Positions 40,433 through 48,341 of a stretch of 56,338 nt of DNA are shown one piece after another. Both the position numbers and the translations under genes were made by a program. The notes under the pieces are model-generated. The model was not told the origin of the DNA. It ran no database searches and saw only the letters and a list, made by a program, of their open reading frames with translations. This DNA comes from Flavimaricola sp. (lineage in GTDB: Bacteria > Pseudomonadota > Alphaproteobacteria > Rhodobacterales > Rhodobacteraceae). Each line of letters starts with the position of its first letter. Positions within the stretch are counted from its first letter, which is position 1. Where the stretch lies: contig JAQWWH010000079.1 in the NCBI GenBank assembly GCA_029255105.1, positions 1 through 56,338 on the forward strand, in the 5' to 3' direction.

Positions 40433-42175
40433 ATGTCCGACTACACCAAGTACCAGTCCGATGTGATCGTTGACCTGCTACAGCATTATGAGTTCGAGTA
40501 TATCGCCATCAATCCCGGCGCCAGCTTTCGCGGGCTGCATGACAGCCTGATCAACTATGGCGGCGATAACCCCAAGATGCTGGTCTGCCAGCATGAGGAA
40601 ACGGCGGTGCAGATCGCCCATGGCTATGCCCGCGCCACGGGCCGGCCCATGGCCTGTATCCTGCACGACCTGGTGGGTCTGTTGCACGGCCAGATGGCGA
40701 TCTACTACGCTTTTACCGACCGGGCCCCCGTGTTCATCCTTGGGGCGACAGGCCCGATGGATGAGGGCAAACGCAGGCCCCGGTCGGATTGGCATCACAC
40801 CGCTCAAAGCCAGGGCGACGCTGTGCGCAACTTTACCAAGTACGACTATCAGCCCCACGCCATCGAAGGGGTGACCGACAGCTTCATGCGGGCCTATTCG
40901 ACCATGGTGACCGAACCGCAGGGACCGACCTATCTGTGCTACGATGCCCTCTTGCAGGAAACGCCCCTGACCGCCGAGGTCAGGATGCCCCCGGCCGACG
41001 CGCAGCGCGCCCCCGCCCCGATGGCGGCGGATCCGGTCGTCCTTGAACGGATCGTGGCGACCCTTCTGGCGGCAGAAAGCCCCTGGATCATGGCAGAATT
41101 CACCGGGCGGCAACCAGGCAATTTTGAAAAGCTGGTCGCACTGGCCGAAACCCTTGGCGTTGCCGTCTGGGACGTCAATTCGGCCCTGTGCTTTCCCAAC
41201 CGACACAAGCAGAACCTGTCGATGGACACGCCCAGTCTGGCAAAGGCGGACGCCATCCTCGCCCTTGATGTCCGCGACTGGGAAAAGGCGACTGCCAAAC
41301 TCGACAGTACCACGCGCGAATTGAACTCCTACCTGTCCGAAGACTGCATCTGGATGGACGTGGGCTTTCACGAGACGGGGCTGAAATCCTGGTCCCTCGA
41401 CTACGGGCGCTACCTGAGCAAGGCGTTCAGCGCGCTGGGCGATCCCCGTCTGGCCATGCTGCAGATGACCGAGATTGCAGAGCGGCTGATCGCGGCCGAT
41501 CCCGCGCTGCCCGGCAAGATCGCCGCACGCAAAGCCCGGATCGCAGAGCGGCACGACGCGCTTTTTGCCGGTTGGGCGGCCGAGGCAGAGGCGCAGCGCG
41601 AAGGGTCCCCCCTGACCCTGCCCCGTCTTGCGCAAGAGGTCTGGGACGTAATCGGGCAAGAGGATTGGGTGCTAAGTTGCGGAACCCTGCGTCAATGGAC
41701 GCGTAAGTTGTGGGACTTTGACAAGCCCTACCGCCATCCGGGCAAATCCCTTGGTACGTCGACCCAGATCGGCATGTCGCTAGGCGTGGCGCTGGCGCAC
41801 AAGGGGACCGACAAGGTCGTCGTGGCGATCCAGCCCGACGGCGATCTGATGTACGACGCGGGCGCCCTCTGGACCGCAGCCAAGCACGAGATCCCGCTGC
41901 TTATCGTGATGTTCAACAACCGGGCCTACTATAACGACTGGCACCACCAGATCCGGATGGCGCGGGCCCGCGGCACGGATGAAGGCAAGGCGCATATCGG
42001 GATGGACATCTTCGATCCCGAACCGGACTTTGCCATGATCGCCAAGGGCATGGGCATGTGGGCCGAAGGGCCGATTGACACCCCCGAAGAGGTGGGGCCC
42101 GCCCTGCGCCGCGCCCTTGAGGTTGTGAAATCGGGCAAGCCCGCCCTGGTGGACATCATCACCCGGCATCGTTGA
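40433..42175 (+). CDS. Thiamine diphosphate-dependent enzyme (acetolactate synthase/benzoylformate decarboxylase superfamily)
   Basis: A 580-residue ThDP enzyme with the usual Pyr, central and PP domains. The catalytic glutamate is in CQHEETAVQIAHGYAR (about residue 60). The ThDP/Mg motif is IQPDGDLMYDAGALWTAA with the NN pair in VMFNNRAYYND downstream. It could decarboxylate or carboligate a 2-keto acid, such as a benzoylformate-like or oxalyl-type intermediate, and release CO2. The start at ATG 40433 follows AAAGGAACC; a longer frame runs into the permease and is not needed. It is the last gene of the Rieske oxygenase operon. Specific substrate not assignable. Confidence 0.87.
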   Translation: MSDYTKYQSDVIVDLLQHYEFEYIAINPGASFRGLHDSLINYGGDNPKMLVCQHEETAVQIAHGYARATGRPMACILHDLVGLLHGQMAIYYAFTDRAPVFILGATGPMDEGKRRPRSDWHHTAQSQGDAVRNFTKYDYQPHAIEGVTDSFMRAYSTMVTEPQGPTYLCYDALLQETPLTAEVRMPPADAQRAPAPMAADPVVLERIVATLLAAESPWIMAEFTGRQPGNFEKLVALAETLGVAVWDVNSALCFPNRHKQNLSMDTPSLAKADAILALDVRDWEKATAKLDSTTRELNSYLSEDCIWMDVGFHETGLKSWSLDYGRYLSKAFSALGDPRLAMLQMTEIAERLIAADPALPGKIAARKARIAERHDALFAGWAAEAEAQREGSPLTLPRLAQEVWDVIGQEDWVLSCGTLRQWTRKLWDFDKPYRHPGKSLGTSTQIGMSLGVALAHKGTDKVVVAIQPDGDLMYDAGALWTAAKHEIPLLIVMFNNRAYYNDWHHQIRMARARGTDEGKAHIGMDIFDPEPDFAMIAKGMGMWAEGPIDTPEEVGPALRRALEVVKSGKPALVDIITRHR

Positions 42176-42265
42176 CCGGGGACGAGGACTGCCGGTTTCG
42201 TCAAGGCTGTCGTTCACGGATTATTTCACTTAGCCATCTGAACAATGCCGTCGTAGAACGAGGGC

Positions 42266-42778
42266 ATGGCTTATGATTATGACAAACTATACGGATCTCA
42301 GCCGCAGGCATTGGGCGATCCTACTAAGGTTTTCGTGGATTTTTTCGATCGCAGCACGCGCCAGAACCTTAGGGTTCTGGACGTTGGCTGCGGGCAGGGC
42401 AGGGATGCCGTGTTCATTGCGCGCAAGGGTCACAGCGTCATCGGCGTTGATTTGTCGCCCAACGGGATCCGCGACCTGAACAAGGCCGCCAAGGCCGAAC
42501 AGCTGTCCATTGAGGGCGTTGTCGCTGACATTTCGACCTACACCCCGGAGGGTGATTTCGATGTCGTTCTGATTGATCGAACCCTGCATATGTTGCCACG
42601 CAAAGAACGGCTTGAGGCGCTTGGCCGTCTGATCGGTTTTGTGCGTCCCGGCGGTTGGGTCCTGATCGCGGACGAACCTGCGAACATGCAGGATTTCAAG
42701 GACGCATTCGCGGCAAGCGATCTGGTTTGGGATATCCTGTTGGACAAGGGCGGAAGCCTGTTCCTTCAGCGGGATTGA
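42266..42778 (+). CDS. Class I SAM-dependent methyltransferase
   Basis: A 170-residue small methyltransferase. Motif I is VLDVGCGQGRDAVFIARKG, followed by VIGVDLSPNGI and the post-motif DFDVVLIDRTLHML and FVRPGGWVLIADEP. The size and motif style are close to the TehB/Ubie-like group. It stands alone, 90 bases after the ThDP gene and convergent with the TTT receptor gene. A half-palindrome with GTTCACGG is upstream but I do not count it as an operator. Substrate unknown. Confidence 0.85.
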   Translation: MAYDYDKLYGSQPQALGDPTKVFVDFFDRSTRQNLRVLDVGCGQGRDAVFIARKGHSVIGVDLSPNGIRDLNKAAKAEQLSIEGVVADISTYTPEGDFDVVLIDRTLHMLPRKERLEALGRLIGFVRPGGWVLIADEPANMQDFKDAFAASDLVWDILLDKGGSLFLQRD

Positions 42779-42840
42779 TCCTGGTCTGGACCGAAGGCCG
42801 ACCTTCGACGCTGCGTCCTTGCGCGTCCAATAGAACAAAA

Positions 42841-42865
42841 ATGGCGCCCCGATCCGGGGCGCCAT
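42841..42865 (-). terminator. Rho-independent terminator after TctC, set 3
   Basis: A 10-bp stem (ATGGCGCCCC with GGGGCGCCAT) around a 5-base loop; on the minus strand it is followed by TTTTGTTC. It ends transcription of the TctC gene and would face the methyltransferase transcript. Confidence 0.75.
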
Positions 42866-42887
42866 CTACTTCGTCCTTAAGATCTGC

Positions 42888-44348
42888 TTACTGCGTGCAA
42901 GCCGCAGAGGCGAACTCGATGCCATCAGCGTTGGGGGCATAGGCGAAATCGCAGGTCATACCGACCGTCAGCGCCCCGCGGTCTGCTTCGGCCCCGTCGA
43001 TCGTCAGCGCCGTGCGAGAGCCCGAGATTTCGCCCGTCATCTCGCCCTCTGCGCCGGTGAACCCGACAACCTTGCCATCATCCTCAAGCGACAGGATCGC
43101 CGAGGTGACCATCATCATCTCGGGCTCTGCCTCGGCCATGACCTCGCCTGTGCAGGTGGCTACCTTGAATTCCAGCGGGTCTGTTGCCGGATCATAGGTG
43201 AATTCGCAGTTCATGCCGACCATGAGGGCGCTACGTTCTGCGCTTTCGCCGTTGATCGTCAGGGTCGTGCGCGATCCCGACACTTCAGCCGCGACCGAAG
43301 CATCGCCGTTCATGAAGCCAACAAGCTTGTTCCCGTCCTCAAGCGACACAATGTCAGAGGTGACGGTGACGGTTGGAATCTCAACCTCAAGGGCCGCCGC
43401 GATGATCGCCGTGGTCTCAGGGCTTTGCAGCAGGGCGCTGCGGACCTGTTCGGCCACAACGTCACCCCGGGCAGGGTCAATCGATAGGCTCAACTTTTCG
43501 GCGTCGGCAAGGAAGGTCGGATCAGTCAGAACGGCCATATAGGCGTCCCGCAACTCTTCGAGGATCTCGTCCGGCACGCCCGGAGGGGCAGCCGTCAGAC
43601 GGCCAAGGTTGGAGTTCGCGTCAATCAGGTTGACGATCGCCCGGCCCTTGTCGGTCGTGGCATAATCGATTGCCTGTGGCTGCATGTCGCCACCCACGGC
43701 CAGCGCGAAGAAGCCGTTACCACCATCGACAAAGGGACGCAGCGATTCCAGCGAGGCCACCTGGCCCACCACTTCCCCACGCATCATCGCCATTTCACCC
43801 TCGTTGCCATTGTAGCCGGGGATCATCTGGATATTGAGGTCAAGGCCATCGGCCAAAAGCTTGGTCTCGGTGTAGTTGGCAGACCCGACGCCAGAGGCCG
43901 CGAAAAGCACCGGACCGGGGGCTGCGATCAGATCGTCAAAGCTTTGCAATCCGCTGTTGGACGACAGCACCATCGTGCGGGCGTCGGAAGAGGCCTTGCC
44001 GACCCAGCTGAACTCATTGAGGTCGAATCGGATCCCTTCCTGGCCGAGGATCTGCGCATAGATCAGACCGGTGTTGAATGTGCCGATGGTCAGACCGTCG
44101 GGATCGGATGCAAACAGTGTGTTCGCCCCGATGATATGGCCAGCCCCCGGCAGGTTGTTAAAGATCACCCGGTCGGCACCCAGGTACTCACCGAGGTAGT
44201 TGCCAATCAACCGCCCATAAGCGTCATAGCCGCCGCCCGGACTGGTGGCGATGATATAGGTGATGGTCTTGCCTTCGTAGTAGTTCTCGGAAACGGCAGG
44301 ACCGGCAATAGCGGCCGCGACAGCAGCCGTGAAAAGGATACGCTTCAT
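42888..44348 (-). CDS. TTT-family (TctC/Bug) solute-binding protein with extra duplicated C-terminal domain, set 3
   Basis: A 486-residue periplasmic protein, about 150 residues longer than a normal TctC. The Sec signal MKRILFTAAVAAAIAGPAVS is followed by a complete receptor domain (ITYIIATSPGGGYDAYGRLI, NLPGAGHIIG). After about residue 330 come two tandem copies of a roughly 75-residue domain. Each begins with VTSxIxSLEDxxKxVGF, continues with GSRTxLTI and VGMxCxF, and ends in a second cysteine, suggesting one disulfide per copy. I start at ATG 44348 with GGGAGGAAAG upstream. It follows cupin pair B on the same strand; its TctA and TctB partners are probably at 46836-48786. The domain's function is unknown. 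Confidence 0.87.
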   Translation of the reverse strand: MKRILFTAAVAAAIAGPAVSENYYEGKTITYIIATSPGGGYDAYGRLIGNYLGEYLGADRVIFNNLPGAGHIIGANTLFASDPDGLTIGTFNTGLIYAQILGQEGIRFDLNEFSWVGKASSDARTMVLSSNSGLQSFDDLIAAPGPVLFAASGVGSANYTETKLLADGLDLNIQMIPGYNGNEGEMAMMRGEVVGQVASLESLRPFVDGGNGFFALAVGGDMQPQAIDYATTDKGRAIVNLIDANSNLGRLTAAPPGVPDEILEELRDAYMAVLTDPTFLADAEKLSLSIDPARGDVVAEQVRSALLQSPETTAIIAAALEVEIPTVTVTSDIVSLEDGNKLVGFMNGDASVAAEVSGSRTTLTINGESAERSALMVGMNCEFTYDPATDPLEFKVATCTGEVMAEAEPEMMMVTSAILSLEDDGKVVGFTGAEGEMTGEISGSRTALTIDGAEADRGALTVGMTCDFAYAPNADGIEFASAACTQ

Positions 44349-44409
44349 TCTTTCCTCCCTGATTGCGCAGGCGGGGCTCTCCCTTCCCCGGTCCTGCAAG
44401 TCGCCGATT

Positions 44410-45000
44410 TTACTCGTCTGCCGGCGGCACCCAGACGTCCTCAAATCCCTCGGCTGGTTCCAACTGGTCGAACCAGTCAAGCCCGATGGCCTTCATCACG
44501 CGGCTGTTGCAGACGATCACACGTGCTTCGACATCCGAGTTGTTGAACCGTTTGTGCGCCACGTAGGGCGGCACATAGATGAAATCCCCGGGGCCCCAGT
44601 CATAGCGTTTCGGGGTCGTGTCCCAGGTCCATTCAAACTCGACCTTGCATTCGAACTGCACATCGTAATGCAGATCGTAGCCTGTGCCCTCGATCACAAA
44701 GGCGATCTCTTCGGTCAGGTGCCGGCTGGTGCCGGTGGCCTTGCCCGCGTCGATGAACTGCATGTAGGCGTCAATGCAGCATTCCTTGGTGTCCATCCGC
44801 TCATTGATGATGTGCTTGATGAGACCGTCAGCCGAACGTTCGATGGGCATCTGGGCCGATTTCACGACGTTCAGGCGGTCTTTGTATTCCTTGCGGAACT
44901 CCTGACTGGCCTTGAGGGCGTCGTTGTAGAATGTGACCTCGGGTGCATCGGCCTTGGCACGCTGCCGCTCGATGGCGTCGACGAAAGTTTGTGGATCCAT
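44410..45000 (-). CDS. Cupin-domain protein, pair B second member
   Basis: A 196-residue single-cupin protein, paralogous to the one at 18884-19486. Motif 1 TGTSRHLTEEIAFVIEGTG has lost the first metal histidine (Ser instead); motif 2 PGDFIYVPPYVAHKRFN keeps its histidine but has KRFN rather than QHFN. Metal binding may therefore be weak or absent. It follows the other pair B cupin by 18 bases and precedes the set 3 TctC by 61 bases, so receptor and cupins are probably cotranscribed. Function unknown. Confidence 0.8.
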   Translation of the reverse strand: MDPQTFVDAIERQRAKADAPEVTFYNDALKASQEFRKEYKDRLNVVKSAQMPIERSADGLIKHIINERMDTKECCIDAYMQFIDAGKATGTSRHLTEEIAFVIEGTGYDLHYDVQFECKVEFEWTWDTTPKRYDWGPGDFIYVPPYVAHKRFNNSDVEARVIVCNSRVMKAIGLDWFDQLEPAEGFEDVWVPPADE

Positions 45001-45018
45001 GTGTTTCTCTCCTGTCCG

Positions 45019-45594
45019 TCAGAGGCTTGCCGGTGGTGCGTAGTCTTCGTGACCAGGCACCGGCTCGGTCGGCGGGAATTCAACCATCTTCTGGAAGATC
45101 ATGTGCATGAACAGGAACAGCGGCTTGGCCTTGAGCACGAGGACAAAGCTTTCGTCGTCGCTGTCGTTCAGGTGCTGGTGGACACAGGCATTCTCGACGA
45201 TCAGCGCGTCTCCGGCCTCCCAGTCCATGCGGCGGCCGTCGTGGATGTCATGCCCCTTGCCCTTGAGGACAAAGAACACGGCCGAGTTCATGTGACCGTG
45301 GATCTGCCCATAGCCGTGGGGGGCAAAGGCATCCACATGGGCCTCGATCGACTGGGCGATCCGGTTGGCTTGTGGGTTGATGACCTTCTTGCCAAAGTTA
45401 TGGGGCCCACCCTTCCACTTCATGTCGCTGGTCTTGTAGACCCGCGGCTGCTTGTAAAGCTCTTCCTTCATCTCGCCGTAGGTGCCCTCAAGGGCGCGGA
45501 CAAAGGTGCGCTTTTTGGTCCAGCGTTCCCAGACCACCTTTTCGCGGCCTGCCTCACTGTTGTGGCCTACACCGGCCTCGGTTTCGTCGGACAT
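45019..45594 (-). CDS. Cupin-domain protein, pair B first member
   Basis: A 191-residue single-cupin protein, paralogous to the one at 18258-18881 (shared FVRALEGTY, VHQH and MFQK segments). Motif 1 IHGHMNSAVFFVLKGKG keeps two histidines but has Ser where the metal glutamate is expected; motif 2 AGDALIVENACVHQHLN is intact. It is the first gene of a minus-strand operon and is preceded by GGGGAGGGATC. A tandem operator (site h) and a candidate promoter lie upstream. Function unknown. Confidence 0.8.
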   Translation of the reverse strand: MSDETEAGVGHNSEAGREKVVWERWTKKRTFVRALEGTYGEMKEELYKQPRVYKTSDMKWKGGPHNFGKKVINPQANRIAQSIEAHVDAFAPHGYGQIHGHMNSAVFFVLKGKGHDIHDGRRMDWEAGDALIVENACVHQHLNDSDDESFVLVLKAKPLFLFMHMIFQKMVEFPPTEPVPGHEDYAPPASL

Positions 45595-45625
45595 GATCCC
45601 TCCCCGGACGCATTGCGTTATGTCA

Positions 45626-45655
45626 ACGTTAGACGCTCCCGGGCATTCCAGTCAA
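45626..45655 (-). promoter_or_regulatory. Candidate sigma70-type promoter for cupin pair B
   Basis: On the minus strand, TTGACT (45655-45650) and TAACGT (45631-45626) with an 18-base spacer. The -35 starts 26 bases from the outer edge of operator h, the same geometry as at sites b and g. Confidence 0.45.
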
Positions 45656-45681
45656 CGGGACGGCATTCCACATAGGGGAAC
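45645..45681. promoter_or_regulatory. Candidate IclR-type tandem operator, site h
   Basis: ATTCCACATAGGGGAAC at 45665-45681 and ATTCCAGTCAACGGGAC starting exactly 20 bases before at 45645. In reverse complement the first differs from site i at a single base. It lies in the gap between cupin pair B and the end of the dehydrogenase gene. Confidence 0.65.
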
Positions 45682-45689
45682 AGCGGCCT

Positions 45690-46553
45690 TCAATCGCCGA
45701 CAACATCCCTTAACTCGTGGGCTGTGATCGGCAGGCCAAGGTAGCTTGCCTGCGGCTCGTGCAACAACTCCCGGACGTCATCGGGGCCCAGCCGCTTGAT
45801 CAGCTGGTCGATCAGGCCAAAGAGGGGCAGGGACAATCCCGCACTTTGAGAAAGCTCCAGCGTCAGGTCCATGTCCTTCTCCTGCCATGTGAAACGACTG
45901 GTGTCCCAGCGTTCCAGCGTCGTGTTGCGGGCGGGGCATTTCAGAAGGGTCTCGCGCATGGCCTGCGCATCGATCCCGCAGGCCTTGGCCAGGGCCAGGG
46001 TTTCGTAGTTGGCCACGCAGGCAGCCCAATGCATCATGTTGTTGCAGGTCTTGGCGATCTGGCCGCAGCCGACCGGCCCGATGTGTTCAACGCTGCGACT
46101 ATAGGCCATCAGGACCGGGGTGACCCTTGCGATGTCCTCTTCGGTCCCGCCACACAGCGAGATCAGCTCGCCTTTGCGGGCGCCCTGCATACCGTAGCAA
46201 ACCGGCGCGTCGACAAATCCGACGCCGGCCGCGCTGCACAGGGCGCCAAGGTCCATCATCGTCTTGGGGTGATTGGTCGCGCTGACCACGATTGTCGTCC
46301 CGGCGGCCGGACCTGCGGCCAGAAGTGCAGTCACCACGGCATGGCTTTGGTCGTCATTGGCGACCATCACAAGGATCACCGACGTGCCGTCGACAAGGGC
46401 GGCCAGATCGGGCGCGGGGGTCAGGCCGCGGGCGACAGCGGCGTCCATCGCGGCGGAGTCGGGGTCAAAGGCGATGACCTCCATGCCCTTGTCCAAAACA
46501 TGACCGGCCATCTCTAGACCCATTGCGCCTACTCCGGCAACTCCAACACGCAT
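45690..46553 (-). CDS. NAD(P)-dependent 3-hydroxyisobutyrate dehydrogenase family protein
   Basis: A 287-residue beta-hydroxyacid dehydrogenase. The N-terminal nucleotide loop is VGVAGVGAMGLEMAGHVL; the substrate motif is FVDAPVCYGMQGARKGEL (usually DAPVSGG) and the catalytic lysine is in GCGQIAKTCNNMMH. Members oxidise or reduce 3-hydroxyisobutyrate, tartronate semialdehyde and similar small acids. I start at ATG 46553, preceded by GGGAGGACAGCGG. It is divergent from the TctA/TctB pair, with operator site i in the 282-base shared gap. Substrate unknown; perhaps a short product of the pathway. Confidence 0.87.
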   Translation of the reverse strand: MRVGVAGVGAMGLEMAGHVLDKGMEVIAFDPDSAAMDAAVARGLTPAPDLAALVDGTSVILVMVANDDQSHAVVTALLAAGPAAGTTIVVSATNHPKTMMDLGALCSAAGVGFVDAPVCYGMQGARKGELISLCGGTEEDIARVTPVLMAYSRSVEHIGPVGCGQIAKTCNNMMHWAACVANYETLALAKACGIDAQAMRETLLKCPARNTTLERWDTSRFTWQEKDMDLTLELSQSAGLSLPLFGLIDQLIKRLGPDDVRELLHEPQASYLGLPITAHELRDVVGD

Positions 46554-46659
46554 CCGCTGTCCTCCCTGATTGTTTCGCCTGGTCGGGCATTTGCCGATCC
46601 TTTGACTGTTGGCAAAGCTTGTGACGCGGCCTCGCCAATTCAACGACGGCGATCCTCAT

Positions 46660-46696
46660 GTTCCGCTATGTGGAATGATGGTCCAAATACAATTGT
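46660..46696. promoter_or_regulatory. Candidate IclR-type operator, site i
   Basis: GTTCCGCTATGTGGAAT at 46660-46676, with a GGTCC half-site exactly 20 bases downstream at 46680. It lies in the divergent gap between the dehydrogenase and TctA of set 3. A weak promoter, TTGTTG then 16 bases then TACGGT, ends at 46720 on the plus strand. Confidence 0.6.
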
Positions 46697-46835
46697 TGCG
46701 GGCCGGATCTCTCTCCTACGGTGACACAAAGCCGGCTTGGTCGGGTGGGACCGGACAAGCAAGGCGTGTCGGGCGCGGGCAGGGGGGAACCGGCTGCGCA
46801 CGGACAAGACTGACGTTTCCGGGGAGGATGACCAG

Positions 46836-48341
46836 TTGAACCTTGATGCCATGTTCGGACCCTTGTTCGAAATCATCACGTCGCCTTATCTGATTGGCCT
46901 GATCCTTCTGGCGATTCCCATTGGCATGTTCTTCGGGGCCGTTCCCGGATTGGGTGGCAAGCTGGGCATCGTTCTGCTGATCCCCTTTGTGTTTGGGATG
47001 GACGCCCTGCCGGGGGCCGTCTTCCTGCTGGCGATGCATGCGGTGGTGCATACCGGAGGGTCGGTTCCGTCGATCCTGTTCGGAGTGCCGGGAACGGGAC
47101 CAGATGCCGCAACAATTGTCGATGGATACCCGATGGCCCAAAAGGGAGAGGCCGGGCGGGCGCTGGGCGCATCGCTTGGGGCCTCAGGCATTGGGGGCGT
47201 TATCGGGGCATTGTTTCTGGCCGCGATGTTGCCGGTCCTGCGCCCTGTTGTGCTGGCGTTCAGCCCGGCAGAGTTCTTCCTTTTGGCCCTCTTTGGCATC
47301 ACCTTTATTGCCATGCTTTCGGGCGACAGTCTGATCAAGGGCATCGCCGTCGGGTTTCTGGGCCTGATGGTGTCGCTGGTTGGACTGGACCCGCATACGG
47401 GATCGCAACGCTTTACCTTTGACCAGCTGTTCCTGTGGGATGGCGTGAACGTCGTCGCCGCGGTTCTGGGCATCTTTGCCATCCCCGAAATGATGGCCCT
47501 TGGCGTAAAGGGCGGTGCTATTGCCCGGGTTGAGGGCAAGATGGCGGGCTATGACATCTGGCAGGTTCTGGACGGGATCTCGGATGTGTTCCGCAACTGG
47601 TGGCTGACCCTGCGGACTTCGATCATCGGGGCTGTCATCGGGGCGATTCCGGGCCTTGGCGGCGATGCAGCCTCCTGGCTGTGCTATGGCCATGCGGTGC
47701 AGACCTGCAAGAACCCTGAAAACTTTGGCAAGGGCGACGTGCGCGGCGTCATTGCTCCCGAAACGGCCAACAACTCTAAGGAAGGCGGCTCGCTTCTGCC
47801 GACATTGTTCTTTGGGGTGCCGGGCAGTTCGGGCATGGCGATTCTCCTGGGGGCCTTTGTTATGCTGGGCATCCAGCCCGGTCCGCAAATGGCGCTGACC
47901 GGAATGGACCTTGTCTGGTCCCTTATCTGGGCGCTGGCACTTGCCAACCTGCTGTCGATCCCCGTGTTCCTTGCAATGGCGCCAGCCTTTTCCCTGCTGG
48001 TCTTTGTGCGGGGGGCCTTGCTGATCCCCTTCGTCCTCGTTCTGGCGTTCCTTGGGGCCTATCTGTCCGAAGGGGCATGGGAAAACATGCTTCTCCTCTT
48101 TGGGTTGGGCATCCTTGGGTACTACCTCAAGAAATTCGGCTGGCCCCGGCCGCCCTTTGTCATCGGCCTTGTCCTTGGGTCTATCGCCGAAGATTCGATC
48201 CACAAGGCGCTTGCGATCTGGGGGCCGACTTTCTTCCTCAGGCCGCTGTCGCTGGTTCTGATCGGCCTCATCGTTCTGACGGTGGTTGTCTATATCCTGC
48301 GCCTGCGTCGCGCCGGACCAGGAGTAAAGATGGATGTTTGA
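46836..48341 (+). CDS. TTT-family large permease subunit TctA, set 3
   Basis: A 501-residue permease with motifs AVPGLGGKLGIVLL, FGVPGTGPDAATIVDG, IPGLGGDAASWLCYGH, APETANNSKEGG and FGVPGSSGMA. About 12 membrane segments. I start it at TTG 46836, which sits 7 bases after GGGGAGGA and gives the family-standard length; ATG 46851 is an alternative. Its receptor is probably the extended TctC at 42888-44348, separated by divergent genes. It overlaps TctB by 8 bases. Confidence 0.9.
   Translation: MNLDAMFGPLFEIITSPYLIGLILLAIPIGMFFGAVPGLGGKLGIVLLIPFVFGMDALPGAVFLLAMHAVVHTGGSVPSILFGVPGTGPDAATIVDGYPMAQKGEAGRALGASLGASGIGGVIGALFLAAMLPVLRPVVLAFSPAEFFLLALFGITFIAMLSGDSLIKGIAVGFLGLMVSLVGLDPHTGSQRFTFDQLFLWDGVNVVAAVLGIFAIPEMMALGVKGGAIARVEGKMAGYDIWQVLDGISDVFRNWWLTLRTSIIGAVIGAIPGLGGDAASWLCYGHAVQTCKNPENFGKGDVRGVIAPETANNSKEGGSLLPTLFFGVPGSSGMAILLGAFVMLGIQPGPQMALTGMDLVWSLIWALALANLLSIPVFLAMAPAFSLLVFVRGALLIPFVLVLAFLGAYLSEGAWENMLLLFGLGILGYYLKKFGWPRPPFVIGLVLGSIAEDSIHKALAIWGPTFFLRPLSLVLIGLIVLTVVVYILRLRRAGPGVKMDV

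Noticed and set aside
40478..41659. A 393-codon open frame on the minus strand
   Set aside because: It is antisense to the ThDP enzyme, whose catalytic and cofactor motifs are clear.
44329..45675. A 448-codon open frame on the plus strand
   Set aside because: It is antisense to two well-supported cupin genes and a TctC signal region, with no recognisable domain; it arises from high GC content.
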